Assembly: GCA_947503285.1 (NCBI GenBank)
Contig: CANNDD010000006.1
Location: 1 to 64,000 of the forward strand
From: an uncultured Croceitalea sp.
Lineage (GTDB): Bacteria > Bacteroidota > Bacteroidia > Flavobacteriales > Flavobacteriaceae
Length of the DNA stretch: 64,000 nucleotides
Direction: 5' to 3'
Shown: in pieces, positions 54,670-64,000 of the stretch
Numbering within the stretch: position 1 is the first letter of the stretch
How the letters are laid out: the number at the start of each line of letters is the position of its first letter
Translations under genes and position numbers: made by a program
Notes under the pieces: model-generated
Told to the model about the DNA's origin: nothing
The model's database searches: none
The model's input: the letters and a program-made list of their open reading frames with translations, nothing else

Positions 54670-55137
54670 GTGCAATACCTCCTCGCCCAAGCTAATATTT
54701 CAAAGTTCAACGCGCCTTTAGAAGCTGCTTCCATGAAAGAATTCGTAGATTTTTTAGAACCGGTAAATCGATTTGCCGAAGAGAGTCCGGGTTTTGTATG
54801 GCGATTGAAAGATGGGCAAGGTCGGTCAGCTTCCTACATTGAAACCCCTTTCAAAGAAGAGCTGTTGGCCATTAATATCAGTGTTTGGGAAGACATTCCC
54901 TCATTTAAGGATTTTGTCTACGGTACGGTACACAGCTATTTTTTGAGGAACAAAAAGAAATGGTTTGATCTAAAGGGGCCATCGGCCTTTGTCATGTGGT
55001 GGATACCACAAGGCGAATTACCAACTTTGGCCATGGCAAAGGACAAGATCGACCTTTTAGAAAAACAAAGGGAAACACCCGAGGCCTTCAGTATGAAATC
55101 ACTTTATGATGCCGCGGGAAAAAGTATAAAACTATAA
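54670..55137 (+). CDS. DUF3291 protein (dimeric alpha/beta-barrel fold)
   Basis: This 155-residue cytoplasmic protein starts at GTG 54670 (VQYLLAQANISKFNAP). It has FVDFLEPVNRFAEESPGFVW, INISVWEDIPSFKDFVYGTV, HSYFLRNKKKW and FVMWWIPQGELPT. These match DUF3291, related to the antibiotic-biosynthesis-monooxygenase/haem-binding barrel fold. It is three bases before the hydroxylase gene, so they form one operon controlled by the divergent Lrp gene. It could take part in aromatic amino acid breakdown; its exact reaction is unknown. Confidence 0.8.
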   Translation: MQYLLAQANISKFNAPLEAASMKEFVDFLEPVNRFAEESPGFVWRLKDGQGRSASYIETPFKEELLAINISVWEDIPSFKDFVYGTVHSYFLRNKKKWFDLKGPSAFVMWWIPQGELPTLAMAKDKIDLLEKQRETPEAFSMKSLYDAAGKSIKL

Positions 55138-55140
55138 AAT

Positions 55141-56907
55141 ATGGCAAATTTAGAATATGAGAGCAATCCTATTTTAGAAAAGCTTCCCAAACATTTGAAG
55201 CAATATATCAAACCTCAAAATTATGAGGATTATACCGCTATTGACCAAGCAGTCTGGCGTTATGTAATGCGCAAAAATGTGGATTATCTCAGCAAGGTGG
55301 CGCATCAATCGTATTTGGAAGGCCTACAAAAAACAGGGATTTCCATTGACAATATTCCGAATATGTATGGAATGAACCGAATTTTAAAAGAGATTGGATG
55401 GGCAGCCGTTGCAGTTGATGGCTTTATACCCCCTTCGGCCTTTATGGAGTTTCAGGCCTATAACGTTTTGGTCATCGCTTCAGACATCAGACAGTTGGAG
55501 AACATAGAATATACCCCGGCACCCGATATTATCCATGAAGGTGCAGGACATGCCCCTATCATAGCGAATCCTGAATATGCCGAATATTTGCGACGTTTCG
55601 GTGAGATCGGCTGTAAGGCGATCTCAAGTGCAAAAGACTATGAACTCTACGAAGCGGTAAGACATCTCTCTATCATTAAAGAGGCCGAGGGCACCCCAAA
55701 GAAGGACATTGAAAAGGCCGAAAAGCACATTGAATACTTACAAGAACATATGGGGGAGCCCAGTGAAATGGCCTTGATTCGAAACCTTCACTGGTGGACC
55801 GTTGAATACGGTCTTATCGGAACAGTCGATAATCCTAAAATATACGGTGCGGGTCTGCTATCATCCATTGGTGAAAGCGCCTGGTGTATGACCGATGATG
55901 TCAAAAAAACAGTATACGGCCTTGAGGCCGCAAAAACGGCTTTTGATATCACAAAGCCCCAACCACAACTTTTTGTAACCCCAAATTTTGCACATTTAAG
56001 TCAAGTTTTGGAAGATTTTTCCAATACGATGGCCCTAAGAACAGGTGGATTGAAAGGGGTACGGAAGTTGGTAAAGTCGAAAGCCCTGGGCACTATAGAA
56101 CTTAGTACCGGATTACAGATATCCGGCGTTTTTGACAATATCATTGAACACGACGGCAAACCACTTTACCTAAGAACCTTTGGCCCCACTGCACTTTCGT
56201 ACAGGGAAAAAGAATTGGTAGGGCATAGCACTGACCATCATAAAGAGGGATTTGGTTCTCCCGTAGGCAAATTAAAGGGCATCAATTTGGCCATTGAAGA
56301 TATGGGACCTAGAGACCTGAAAGCCTATAAGATATTCGAAGGGGAACGCGTCGACCTAGAATTTGAGGGTGGCGTCAAGGTATCTGGGGAAATCATTACG
56401 GGAACGCGCAATCTTAAAGGGGAAATCGTATTGATAACCCTTAAGGATTGTAAGGTCACCCATGATGATACCATTTTATTTTTACCCGAGTGGGGGTTAT
56501 ACCATATGGCGGTTGGTGAAAAGGTAACTTCCGCATTTAACGGCCCTGCAGACCTAGATAGTTTTGACCTAATTGGTCATGAACTCGCTGAAACCACCAC
56601 AAAATCAAAAAAGAATCAAGAACGAAGGTTGTTGGAACAGTACTATCAACAAGTTCGGGATTATCGAGAAACTACCAACACTACTATTTCAAGAACAAAA
56701 GTCTTTCAAGAAATCAGTGAAAAATTTCCTGATGATTGGCTCTTATCCATAGAGCTTTATGAACTGGCAAGGGCAACTAATGAGGCTAATCTATCAGAGG
56801 CCATCTTGAAACATTTAGAGGCCGTAAAACAGCGCAAACCAAAACTGGGGCATTTGATTGATGATGGACTGCAACTAGTCAACGATAGTCCTGTTGTCAA
56901 GAGTTAA
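55141..56907 (+). CDS. Aromatic amino acid hydroxylase (phenylalanine 4-monooxygenase type)
   Basis: This pterin-dependent iron enzyme hydroxylates phenylalanine or a related amino acid. The 588-residue protein has the iron-binding HEGAGHA (His132 and His137) and Glu222 in WWTVEYGLIG, plus PSAFMEFQAYNVLVIASDIR. The first 330 residues hold the catalytic domain. The remaining part (VRKLVKSKALGTIELSTGLQ onward) is a long C-terminal extension typical of the flavobacterial version and is absent from short bacterial PhhA enzymes. Its 3' end overlaps the convergent DUF4230 gene by 33 bases. No pterin carbinolamine dehydratase is nearby. Confidence 0.9.
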   Translation: MANLEYESNPILEKLPKHLKQYIKPQNYEDYTAIDQAVWRYVMRKNVDYLSKVAHQSYLEGLQKTGISIDNIPNMYGMNRILKEIGWAAVAVDGFIPPSAFMEFQAYNVLVIASDIRQLENIEYTPAPDIIHEGAGHAPIIANPEYAEYLRRFGEIGCKAISSAKDYELYEAVRHLSIIKEAEGTPKKDIEKAEKHIEYLQEHMGEPSEMALIRNLHWWTVEYGLIGTVDNPKIYGAGLLSSIGESAWCMTDDVKKTVYGLEAAKTAFDITKPQPQLFVTPNFAHLSQVLEDFSNTMALRTGGLKGVRKLVKSKALGTIELSTGLQISGVFDNIIEHDGKPLYLRTFGPTALSYREKELVGHSTDHHKEGFGSPVGKLKGINLAIEDMGPRDLKAYKIFEGERVDLEFEGGVKVSGEIITGTRNLKGEIVLITLKDCKVTHDDTILFLPEWGLYHMAVGEKVTSAFNGPADLDSFDLIGHELAETTTKSKKNQERRLLEQYYQQVRDYRETTNTTISRTKVFQEISEKFPDDWLLSIELYELARATNEANLSEAILKHLEAVKQRKPKLGHLIDDGLQLVNDSPVVKS

Positions 56908-57498
56908 ATCTTGAACTTTTTCAATGGGTCTTTCATTGTGGACCAATTTCCAGCCCAAGGTATTGGTAAGTATCAAAATATTTGAAAGTTCGCTGAGCAG
57001 ACGATTCTGGGCGTTTGATTTGAGTGGGGAGGCTTCTAATTTCTTTCGTAATAAAGCTTTGACATCTTCTTTAATGGTATTGTAATCAGCAGCTTCAAAA
57101 GGGTTGAAATAATCGGCGGAAACATCGTAATACTCAAAATCAGGATTGATCTTTATTTCGGGCTCGGGTATTTTTTTAAGGAATACCGTTTTTTGCACCT
57201 CATCCAATTCAAACTCCAGCCCCTTTAAATCATAGGCGATGGTCACCTCTGCATTTACAACGACCAAGGCCCGTTTTTCAGCGGCAAGCAGGGAGCCAAA
57301 TAGTGCTTTGGAATCCTCATAATTGTAGACTTCTGCAAAATGACCTTCGGTAACGATCAATTTTGATACGTTTTTGATTTGCCGTTCAATGAGCATGGAA
57401 TTGCCTTTAAGCACCGACACTTCGTTATCCTCTAAACACGAACGATAAACAAATACGACCGTTAAGGCTATCAAGGCACCTGCAACTACTCTTTTCAT
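56875..57498 (-). CDS. DUF4230 membrane-anchored protein
   Basis: This 207-residue protein has an N-terminal membrane anchor (VVAGALIALTVVFVYRSC) and a DUF4230 domain (NVSKLIVTEGHFAEVYNYED, RALVVVNAEVTIAYDLKGLE, FLKKIPEPEIKINPDFEYYD). The family is periplasmic or surface-exposed and of unknown function. It lies downstream of and close to the large T9SS gene on the same strand but is separated by its own 52-base gap. Its 3' end overlaps the convergent hydroxylase gene. Confidence 0.88.
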   Translation of the reverse strand: MKRVVAGALIALTVVFVYRSCLEDNEVSVLKGNSMLIERQIKNVSKLIVTEGHFAEVYNYEDSKALFGSLLAAEKRALVVVNAEVTIAYDLKGLEFELDEVQKTVFLKKIPEPEIKINPDFEYYDVSADYFNPFEAADYNTIKEDVKALLRKKLEASPLKSNAQNRLLSELSNILILTNTLGWKLVHNERPIEKVQDLTLDNRTIVD

Positions 57499-57550
57499 GG
57501 TTCTCTAATTCCAATATCCCATCAAAAGTTACGAAACGAAAAAGATTAAT

Positions 57551-60500
57551 CTATCTTTTTAGACTAAAATGTCCTGTAAACATCCGACCGGTATCTTGAT
57601 TGACGTATTGAAACCAATAGTCTGAAGATGGCATCGGGTTTCCATTGAACAAACCATCCCATGAAGACTCAGAGTTAGGATCCAACTTTTTTAAAAGCCT
57701 ACCGTACCGATCAAAAATATATATGGTGGTAGTACCGGTTCCCGCCAAGTTAGAGACATCCCACACATCATTTCTATCATCATTGTTTGGGGTGAAAAAT
57801 TTTGGAAGGGCAAAAGCATCATCATCTTGACAGCCCATAGAGGTTATCGCAATGGTAAAGCTCGATTCAGCAGTGCATCCACCGGATTGCGAAAAAATAT
57901 AAAGTGTTTGTGAATCGGTCACCTCATCGCCTGCGTTTAGTAATACACCTGACCCATCAGGTCCTGTATAATAATTTTCCCCGGCAGGTAGGGATGGCAA
58001 TGTAAAACCCGTGCATTCCACCACGTCTTCAAGCGCTGTAACAGCCAAATCGATTATGGCGATATCGAAACTACTTTCATCAAAACAATCTGGTTCAGTT
58101 GCCCGCGCGACATAAATGTAAAGCGTTTGTGATGTCACTATTTCGTCACCCGCGAGCAATAAATCCCCACCTTGATTCGGTGCCGTATAATAATTGTTTT
58201 CCTCACTCAGCAAAGGCAACACATAACTATTACAAGCGGTTATATCCTCAAAAACATCCGCTGTAGGATTCCCCAATACCTCCACCACGAAACTTGATTC
58301 ATCACTGCACACACCATCTGTATAGATATAGACTAACTGGGTCGTCGTAATCATATCACCGGCATTTAGCAACATACCCCCGCCATTGGGTGCCGTAAAG
58401 TATTGATTATTGGCTTCTAAGGTGGGTAATGTATAGGATTCACAAACCTCAACATCTTGCATAACAGCGACCGGTGTCCCAGAAATGGTCACTTCAAAAC
58501 TACTTTCGTCCGTACAGGAATTTCCTGCTGAACCTGTTTCAGCAAACACATATACCGTTTGGGTAGTGTTCAGAACAGTTCCTGTATTCAATGGCGTTCC
58601 CGTTGCATTCGGCCCCGTGTAAAAAGTATTGTTCGCATTTAGTGCAGGTAAGGTGTAACCCTCACTTATGCATGCTTCTACATCTGCAAATACCTCGGCC
58701 ACCGCAGTGGGCTCTACAATAAGGCTAAAAATGGTTTCATCAAAGCAGTTAGGCGAGGCTTCCACCCTAACCGTTATATCTTGTTGACCGGCGGTTGTAT
58801 TGGTAAACAGCGGTGTTAAGGTAATGGGGACACCCATGGCATCAAAATAAGAAATTGACAACCCTGTTTGACCGCCCAGCACCTGCATCTCGATTGCGGC
58901 CAAATCTAAAGCGAATGCTGCAAAACCATCCATGTTGTCGTCACAGGTTGATATATCTGAAATGGTGTTGGCAACAGGGCCGGTATCGGTCACCGTTAGG
59001 GTAATGGGATTTCTTTCTAAAACCAAATCAGTAACAATCGTACTGCTGATCAGACACGTATATACCCCAGAGTCAGCCGGCAAAAGACCGGTAAGCACAA
59101 GATTTGGCGTATTTGAAGCAGGAATGGCTACACCATCCTTAAACCATTCATATACATTGGCACTTCCGCTAACGGTAGTCTGCAAGGTGACCGAACCACT
59201 GGTGCAAACCGTAAGGCTTTCCACATTATTGACCCTAGCCTGCGGATTATCATCAAAAAAGGGAAATCCTTGATAGTAGTTGAATTCATCTTCAAAATCG
59301 CCGAACTGAAAGCGGTTATCGTTAAAATTGAATATCGAGGTACCGCTTGCGCTAAAAATAAAACTGGGGATATCGCCCTCTAAATTATTATTTGAGATAT
59401 TTAAATTCGAAATATTGGTCCATGCGATCAAACCCGGTGGTAAAACTCCCTCTATGGTGTTATTAGCAATGGTAAAACTTGCAAGGTTGACCAAATTGGC
59501 AAAAGAATCGGGAATGACACCTGTAAAAAGATTATCTGCCAGACCAAGGTTAAAAACCATGGTCAAGTTGCCCAATTCAACAGGTAGGTTACCCGATAGT
59601 TGATTATCGGACAATAGTAGGATTTCCAAAGATGTTAAATCCCCTATCCTAGCAGAAACCGCACCTTCCAATTGATTATTGTTCAAAAACAATCTTGTCA
59701 AGTTGACCAAATCATATAAAGTATCTGGAATAGGACCTGTAAATTGGTTTGAGTTCAGTAATAAAACCTGCAAATCTGCCATCAAGCCCATTTCTTCGGG
59801 AATCCCTCCTGATAATTGGTTTCTGCTGAGCCATAGGGTCGTCAAATTGTTAAGATTTCCAAATTCCGTCGGAATAGTGCCCGTCAATTGATTATCTGAA
59901 AGCAATAAAGACTCTAGGTCAGTCAAGTTTCCCAGTGAAACCGGAATGGTGCCCACCAACATATTTTGGGACAACCATAATGTGGTGAGATTACCCAAGC
60001 CACCCAGTACATCTGGTATGGCCCCTGAAAGCTGATTATCGTTAAGTAATAATACCTCTAAATTTACAAGCGAGCCAAAACTATCTGGTATGGTGCCGGA
60101 AAGACCCCCTTGATCGGACAGATCCAAATCTATAAGTTCGGTTAAATTACCAAGTTCAGCGGGTATCGTGCCCACCAAATTATTTCCGGTACCGGCAGGA
60201 GTATCCAGTATGAGTTGCGTAACGCAACCATTGGCGTCAACGGTCACACCATGCCATTGGCCAATGGGCAATGCTGAGCCCCAATTCGTATTTACGGTCC
60301 AATTTGGACCATTGGTGGCATCATACAAAGCCATCAACGCAGCCCTGTTGGTCACATCACAATTGGCCACAACTTTCAAAGTAATCGGGTTTCTTTCAAT
60401 AACAGGTCTTGCGGTATTGGGGCCACTAACCTTACAAGTGTACACACCGGTATCGGTATTGTTCAATAAAGATATTGTTAAAGAAGCGCTTTGCGACCCC

Positions 60501-60697
60501 AATATCCTGCCATCGTCAAATAAGGCAGCCCCATCTTTAAACCATTGATAGGTATTTTGTGTTCTACCCACATTAACCATCATGGTAGTGGACTGGCCTA
60601 TGCTTAAATTTCTTTTTTCAACCGTACCAAGATCTGTTTGTGAAAAAGAAATAAAGCAAAAAGCAACCAATACAACTAAAAGTACACCTCTTTTCAT
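57551..60697 (-). CDS. LRR and Ig-like protein with gliding-motility C-terminal domain (T9SS type B)
   Basis: This 1048-residue protein has a signal peptide (GVLLVVLVAFCFISFSQ) and an Ig-like domain (QSTTMMVNVGRTQNTYQWFK). An LRR region of about twelve plant-type repeats follows at about 130-480 (LLLNDNQLSGAIPDVLGGLG). A second Ig-like domain (VYEWFKDGVAIPASNTPN) comes next, then tandem repeats closing in YTAPNxGG or YTGPDGSG (about 580-960). The gliding-motility-associated type B sorting domain closes the protein (about 965-1048: FFTPNNDDRNDVWDV, IYIFDRYGRLLKK). The LRR part resembles the protein at 22525-23271. Secreted and probably surface-attached; likely adhesin. Confidence 0.92.
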   Translation of the reverse strand: MKRGVLLVVLVAFCFISFSQTDLGTVEKRNLSIGQSTTMMVNVGRTQNTYQWFKDGAALFDDGRILGSQSASLTISLLNNTDTGVYTCKVSGPNTARPVIERNPITLKVVANCDVTNRAALMALYDATNGPNWTVNTNWGSALPIGQWHGVTVDANGCVTQLILDTPAGTGNNLVGTIPAELGNLTELIDLDLSDQGGLSGTIPDSFGSLVNLEVLLLNDNQLSGAIPDVLGGLGNLTTLWLSQNMLVGTIPVSLGNLTDLESLLLSDNQLTGTIPTEFGNLNNLTTLWLSRNQLSGGIPEEMGLMADLQVLLLNSNQFTGPIPDTLYDLVNLTRLFLNNNQLEGAVSARIGDLTSLEILLLSDNQLSGNLPVELGNLTMVFNLGLADNLFTGVIPDSFANLVNLASFTIANNTIEGVLPPGLIAWTNISNLNISNNNLEGDIPSFIFSASGTSIFNFNDNRFQFGDFEDEFNYYQGFPFFDDNPQARVNNVESLTVCTSGSVTLQTTVSGSANVYEWFKDGVAIPASNTPNLVLTGLLPADSGVYTCLISSTIVTDLVLERNPITLTVTDTGPVANTISDISTCDDNMDGFAAFALDLAAIEMQVLGGQTGLSISYFDAMGVPITLTPLFTNTTAGQQDITVRVEASPNCFDETIFSLIVEPTAVAEVFADVEACISEGYTLPALNANNTFYTGPNATGTPLNTGTVLNTTQTVYVFAETGSAGNSCTDESSFEVTISGTPVAVMQDVEVCESYTLPTLEANNQYFTAPNGGGMLLNAGDMITTTQLVYIYTDGVCSDESSFVVEVLGNPTADVFEDITACNSYVLPLLSEENNYYTAPNQGGDLLLAGDEIVTSQTLYIYVARATEPDCFDESSFDIAIIDLAVTALEDVVECTGFTLPSLPAGENYYTGPDGSGVLLNAGDEVTDSQTLYIFSQSGGCTAESSFTIAITSMGCQDDDAFALPKFFTPNNDDRNDVWDVSNLAGTGTTTIYIFDRYGRLLKKLDPNSESSWDGLFNGNPMPSSDYWFQYVNQDTGRMFTGHFSLKR

Positions 60698-61163
60698 AAG
60701 GGAATCGCACTACAACACCGCACCAAAATACTAAAAATAGTATGGTGACTTTTTAATCACGTTCACCAATTCGACGAAATACCCCACTACCGATGATAGT
60801 ACATCTTAATTTGCTGGTATTCTTCTCATCGCGCACTATTTTTAAGCTTCTTTCTAGTCGCATACGAGAACCTTTAAGGACCGAACTTGTATTTCTTATA
60901 CCAAATAAATGGTTGGAAAATAATCGTTTAAAGTACAGGAAATAATCAGCAATCATCTGCGACTTCAAGAATTTTCTGAATCAGCGATACGGGAATCTAC
61001 ATTACCAATCTTACATACGCAGCATAATTTTTCGATGTTTTTGTTGATGCCCTAACGTTATGCTTTGCAAAGCTGCTAAAATCACAACCCGAAGTAACCA
61101 TGCCCATTTCGACCCAGTTGATTGTTGACACAACGACCCAAGTGCTCTAAATTCAAGAACGGC
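60698..61163. other. Gene-free stretch upstream of the T9SS type B gene
   Basis: These 466 bases contain no supported gene. A 71-codon minus-strand frame at 60753-60968 has a few residues in common with the DUF4230 protein (SVLKG, ER, K) but is otherwise unlike it. The promoter of the T9SS gene must lie in the left part; no exact TAnnTTTG box was found. The right part, next to the lipoprotein stop, has no strong hairpin. Confidence 0.5.
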
Positions 61164-61664
61164 CTACTCGAACTTTGCCCTGAAGGTACCGTTGGTCACG
61201 GTTCGGGTCGACGTCGTTCCACCATCCCCCTCAATACCAACGAATTCAAATGTACCTGAAGTTTCTTGATCGTCATCAACCTGAACCGTAATCGTACCCG
61301 AACCACCATCGCCAGATGAAAACCAAGCGGTTTCTTGGGTAACATACGCTGCCGCAGTACCCGTCGGTTCATTTTCAATAAATAAATCGTAAGTACCCAC
61401 TCCGCTATATTCGACAATGGAAAGTATCATAGCATTACCTGACCCATCAACACCTTGAACCAAAAAAGTAGTAAAATCACTGCCCTCTATTTTTGCGGCA
61501 GTCACGGCACTAGGGTCCGCCAAGGTTTCAAATGAAATCGTTTCAACATTCGCCCTTATAAATTCATCAACATTTGGGCCTGAGGCATCATCAGAACCAC
61601 AGCCAACAAAAAGCAAGGCGATCACAAATAGAATGCATCCACTACCAAGGTTTATTTTTTTCAT
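61164..61664 (-). CDS. Small lipoprotein, possibly DUF6252-like
   Basis: This 166-residue protein has a signal peptide with lipobox LLFVGC and a tether (GSDDASGPNVDE) with acidic residues. A single beta-rich domain follows, containing GSGTITVQVDDDQETSGTFE and ending in VTNGTFRAKFE. The closing G-x-F-x-A-x-F pattern and the short beta-sandwich length resemble DUF6252, but my recognition is weak. It probably sits on the cell surface or the outer membrane. It is upstream of the T9SS type B gene on the same strand, separated by 466 bases. Confidence 0.7.
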   Translation of the reverse strand: MKKINLGSGCILFVIALLFVGCGSDDASGPNVDEFIRANVETISFETLADPSAVTAAKIEGSDFTTFLVQGVDGSGNAMILSIVEYSGVGTYDLFIENEPTGTAAAYVTQETAWFSSGDGGSGTITVQVDDDQETSGTFEFVGIEGDGGTTSTRTVTNGTFRAKFE

Positions 61665-61807
61665 ATTGTTTTGGATTATAGTCTAAGTTAAATTAGCTGA
61701 TTACAATTTTTATCCTATGCCAACACGATAGTTGCCATTCACTGGTTTTTACCATGATACTTACAAACCTACCATGTGTGCTAGACGTTTGAAAGGTTTA
61801 AAACCAC

Positions 61808-64000
61808 TTATTTGTCGAGAAACTCCATGGCCTTTTCCAGTGCTTCGTCTATACCTTTAGGATTTCTACCCCCCGCGGTTGCGTAGAAGGGTTGGCCACC
61901 ACCACCACCTTGAATATACTTACCCAGCTCACGAACGATGGCACCTGCGTTCCATTGTTTTTCCGCTACAAGTTCTTTGGAAATATAGCATGACAATATT
62001 GCCTTGCCTTCTTTCTCAGAAGCCAGCAACAAGAATAGGTTTGTATTGTTTTGCCCCAATTCAAAGGACAGATCCTTAATTCCACCAGCATCCAAATCAA
62101 CCTTCTTGGCCAAAAATTGAATCCCATTGATTTCAGTAAGTTCTTTCCGCAAGGTCTCCTTAAGGTTTTTAGCTTTGTCTTTCAAAAGCATATCCAACTG
62201 CTTTCGCAATTTGGCGTTTTCCTCTTGTAATGCTGCTACGGCCTTTACAGGCTCTTTCGTGTTGTTAAGCAGATCCTTGATTTCAAAAAGGGCCCTATTA
62301 TTCTTAAAATAAAAGTTTTTAACGGCGTCACAGGTAATAGCCTCAATTCTACGGATGCCCGCAGCGACCGCACTTTCAGAAGTAATTTTAAAATGCCAAA
62401 GATCGGCGGTATTCTTTACGTGGGTACCACCACACAATTCAATGGACTGCCCAAACCGGACCGTTCTTACCGTATCTCCATATTTTTCGCCAAAAAGTGC
62501 CATAGCGCCTTGGGCCATGGCCTCTTTTAGAGGGATACTCCGATTTTCCTCAAAAGGCAAATGCCCTTCTATTCTGGCATTAACGAAATTCTCTACACTT
62601 CGCAATTCCTCAATGGTCAGCTTTGAAAAGTGTGAGAAATCGAATCGCAGGTATTTAGAATGCACTGCAGAGCCTTTTTGCTCTACATGGGTCCCTAAAA
62701 CTTCACGAAGCGCTTGATGTAACAAGTGGGTAGCGGTATGGTTGCTGGCCGTACGCTGACGTTGTTTTTTATCGACAGAGGCCTTGAAGGTACCTTTGCT
62801 GTTTTTTGGAAAGGTCTCTGAAAAATGAACGATTTCATTGTTCTCCCTTTTGGTATCTATGATATAAGTGATATCACCATTTGATGCCTCTAGGTATCCC
62901 TTATCCCCTACTTGGCCACCACCTTCGGCATAGAAGGGGGTATGATTAAAAACCAACTGATATTGCTCGCCATCTTTTTTACTGGTTACTTTTCGATACT
63001 TCACCAATTTCACATCAGCCTCTAAGCTATCATAACCTATGAACTCTTGTTCCTTATCATCTAAAAGAATGGTCCAATCTTCTTTTGAGGTTTCTGAAGC
63101 TGCACGAGACCGCTCTTTCTGGGCTTTCAATGCTTTTTCAAATCCATCGACATCAAGGGTATATCCTTTTTCCTCAAGTATCAGCGCGGTCAAGTCTATG
63201 GGAAAACCAAAGGTGTCATATAGTTCAAAAGCCTTTTCCCCAGCAATGATTTTATTCTTGGATGCTGTCATGACAGCATCTAAGAGCACCAAACCTTGTT
63301 CTAAGGTACTCAAGAAAGAATTTTCTTCTTCCTTGACCACATTTTCAATCAATTGATACTGTTGTTTTAGTTCAGGAAAGGCTTTCCCCATATGTTCGCC
63401 CAATACCTTGACCAATCGATAAATAAAGGGTTTTCTAATATTTAGAAAAGTAAATCCGTAGCGCACGGCCCTTCTTAATATCCTTCTAATCACATAACCC
63501 GCCCCAGTATTGCTTGGTAACTGACCATCGGCAATTGAGAAGGCAACGGCCCTTATATGATCGGCAATGACCCGAATGGCAATATCCGTTGCCTCGTCCT
63601 TACCATATTTTTGATGGGTAATGGCTTCGATCTCACGGATCAAAGGCGTAAAGACATCGGTATCGTAATTTGATTTTACCCCTTGCAAGACCATGCATAG
63701 GCGTTCAAACCCCATTCCGGTGTCTACATGTTTTTCGGGTAGGTTTTCGAGTACCCCGTTGGCCTTACGATTATATTGCATAAAGACCAGGTTCCATATC
63801 TCAACGACTTGCGGGTGATCTTGATTGACCAATGTCGCCCCGGGTATTTTCGCCTTTTCCTCAGACGACCGAATATCCACATGTATTTCTGAGCAAGGCC
63901 CGCAAGGCCCTTGCTCACCCATTTCCCAGAAGTTATCTTTTTTATCGCCCATGATAATACGATCCTCGGGAAGGATCATACGCCATAAATCGAAGGCTTC
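61808..64000 (-). CDS. alaS: Alanyl-tRNA synthetase, 5' end beyond the window
   Basis: This enzyme charges tRNA-Ala and edits mischarged Ser and Gly. The window holds 730 residues; the frame stays open to the edge (EAFDLWR before Met of [12 protein letters not shown]), so about 140-150 N-terminal residues lie outside. Visible parts are the class II core ([29 protein letters not shown]), the tRNA recognition helices, and the editing domain ([21 protein letters not shown]) with Zn ligands. The C-Ala domain contains the glycine run [14 protein letters not shown]. An internal Met at 63979 must not be taken as the start. Confidence 0.97.
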   Translation of the reverse strand, partial: EAFDLWRMILPEDRIIMGDKKDNFWEMGEQGPCGPCSEIHVDIRSSEEKAKIPGATLVNQDHPQVVEIWNLVFMQYNRKANGVLENLPEKHVDTGMGFERLCMVLQGVKSNYDTDVFTPLIREIEAITHQKYGKDEATDIAIRVIADHIRAVAFSIADGQLPSNTGAGYVIRRILRRAVRYGFTFLNIRKPFIYRLVKVLGEHMGKAFPELKQQYQLIENVVKEEENSFLSTLEQGLVLLDAVMTASKNKIIAGEKAFELYDTFGFPIDLTALILEEKGYTLDVDGFEKALKAQKERSRAASETSKEDWTILLDDKEQEFIGYDSLEADVKLVKYRKVTSKKDGEQYQLVFNHTPFYAEGGGQVGDKGYLEASNGDITYIIDTKRENNEIVHFSETFPKNSKGTFKASVDKKQRQRTASNHTATHLLHQALREVLGTHVEQKGSAVHSKYLRFDFSHFSKLTIEELRSVENFVNARIEGHLPFEENRSIPLKEAMAQGAMALFGEKYGDTVRTVRFGQSIELCGGTHVKNTADLWHFKITSESAVAAGIRRIEAITCDAVKNFYFKNNRALFEIKDLLNNTKEPVKAVAALQEENAKLRKQLDMLLKDKAKNLKETLRKELTEINGIQFLAKKVDLDAGGIKDLSFELGQNNTNLFLLLASEKEGKAILSCYISKELVAEKQWNAGAIVRELGKYIQGGGGGQPFYATAGGRNPKGIDEALEKAMEFLDK

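Noticed and set aside
60753-60968. 71-codon minus-strand frame with faint likeness to the DUF4230 protein (SVLKG...ER...K)
   Set aside because: Only a handful of residues agree, the likeness ends after about 20 residues and the rest shows no protein-like pattern; chance or a very old remnant cannot be told apart.

Overview
The window is a chromosomal segment of a marine-type Flavobacteriia bacterium (Bacteroidota, probably Flavobacteriaceae). The evidence is internal. Two very large secreted proteins end in type IX secretion (T9SS) sorting domains, one of type A and one of the gliding-motility-associated type B. Recognisable promoters follow the Bacteroidota pattern TTG/TTTG, about 17-21 bases, TAnnTTTG. 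Lipoproteins, a Porin_10-like outer-membrane protein, DUF5522, DUF4230 and DUF6252-like proteins and a met-zincin protease of Bacteroidota type are also present. The GC content is moderate to low. I see no rRNA or tRNA gene, no insertion sequence, no prophage and no CRISPR array.

Layout. 0-12 kb: outer-membrane porin-like protein (-), then a T9SS cargo protein translationally coupled to a lipoprotein, rnhB, a large beta-propeller lipoprotein, a DUF3108-like secreted protein, and lipB (-). 12-16.4 kb: a decayed ORF, a 51-residue Pmp3/YqaE membrane protein, a membrane-spanning LuxR-type regulator, a thioredoxin-fold protein and lysS. 16.4-22.5 kb: a His-rich NikM-like/HupE-like metal-uptake pair, then an SDR, an FAD amine oxidase, an AraC regulator and an SLC13 transporter. 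22.5-25 kb: a secreted LRR protein and two neighbouring proteins built from an unrecognised 35-residue repeat ending in YLPEGFDPY. 25-31.8 kb: a met-zincin protease, small envelope proteins, and a SatD/DUF3307/VOC/class III cyclase operon preceded by three 28-bp operator-like repeats. 31.9-36 kb: an AraC-controlled NmrA/DUF1772/DUF5367 operon with a tandem 21-bp-spaced direct repeat, and a divergent 7-TM AraC regulator. 36-49.4 kb: envelope proteins, hydrolases, an RluA-family pseudouridine synthase, a serine hydrolase, a GH3 glycosidase divergent from a NUDIX-type regulator, an MFS transporter and a Fic protein. 49.5-64 kb: hemL, a glucosaminidase-LysM lipoprotein, an ACC-deaminase-like PLP enzyme, a minimal HExxH membrane protein, DUF5522, DUF4136, an Lrp regulator divergent from DUF3291 plus aromatic amino acid hydroxylase, DUF4230, the type B T9SS LRR protein, a lipoprotein, and alaS cut by the window end.

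Most genes are ordinary housekeeping or envelope functions. The parts most likely to be new are the YLPEGFDPY repeat proteins, the 28-bp triple palindrome in front of the SatD-like gene, the 109-residue HExxH protein, the membrane-embedded LuxR regulator, and several clear operator candidates (AraC, NUDIX/NrtR, Lrp, Fic). Two small features fall below common ORF-length cut-offs and are easily missed: the Pmp3 gene at 12666-12821 and the DUF5522 gene at 53131-53292. The RluA-family gene appears to need a non-AUG (ATT) start.
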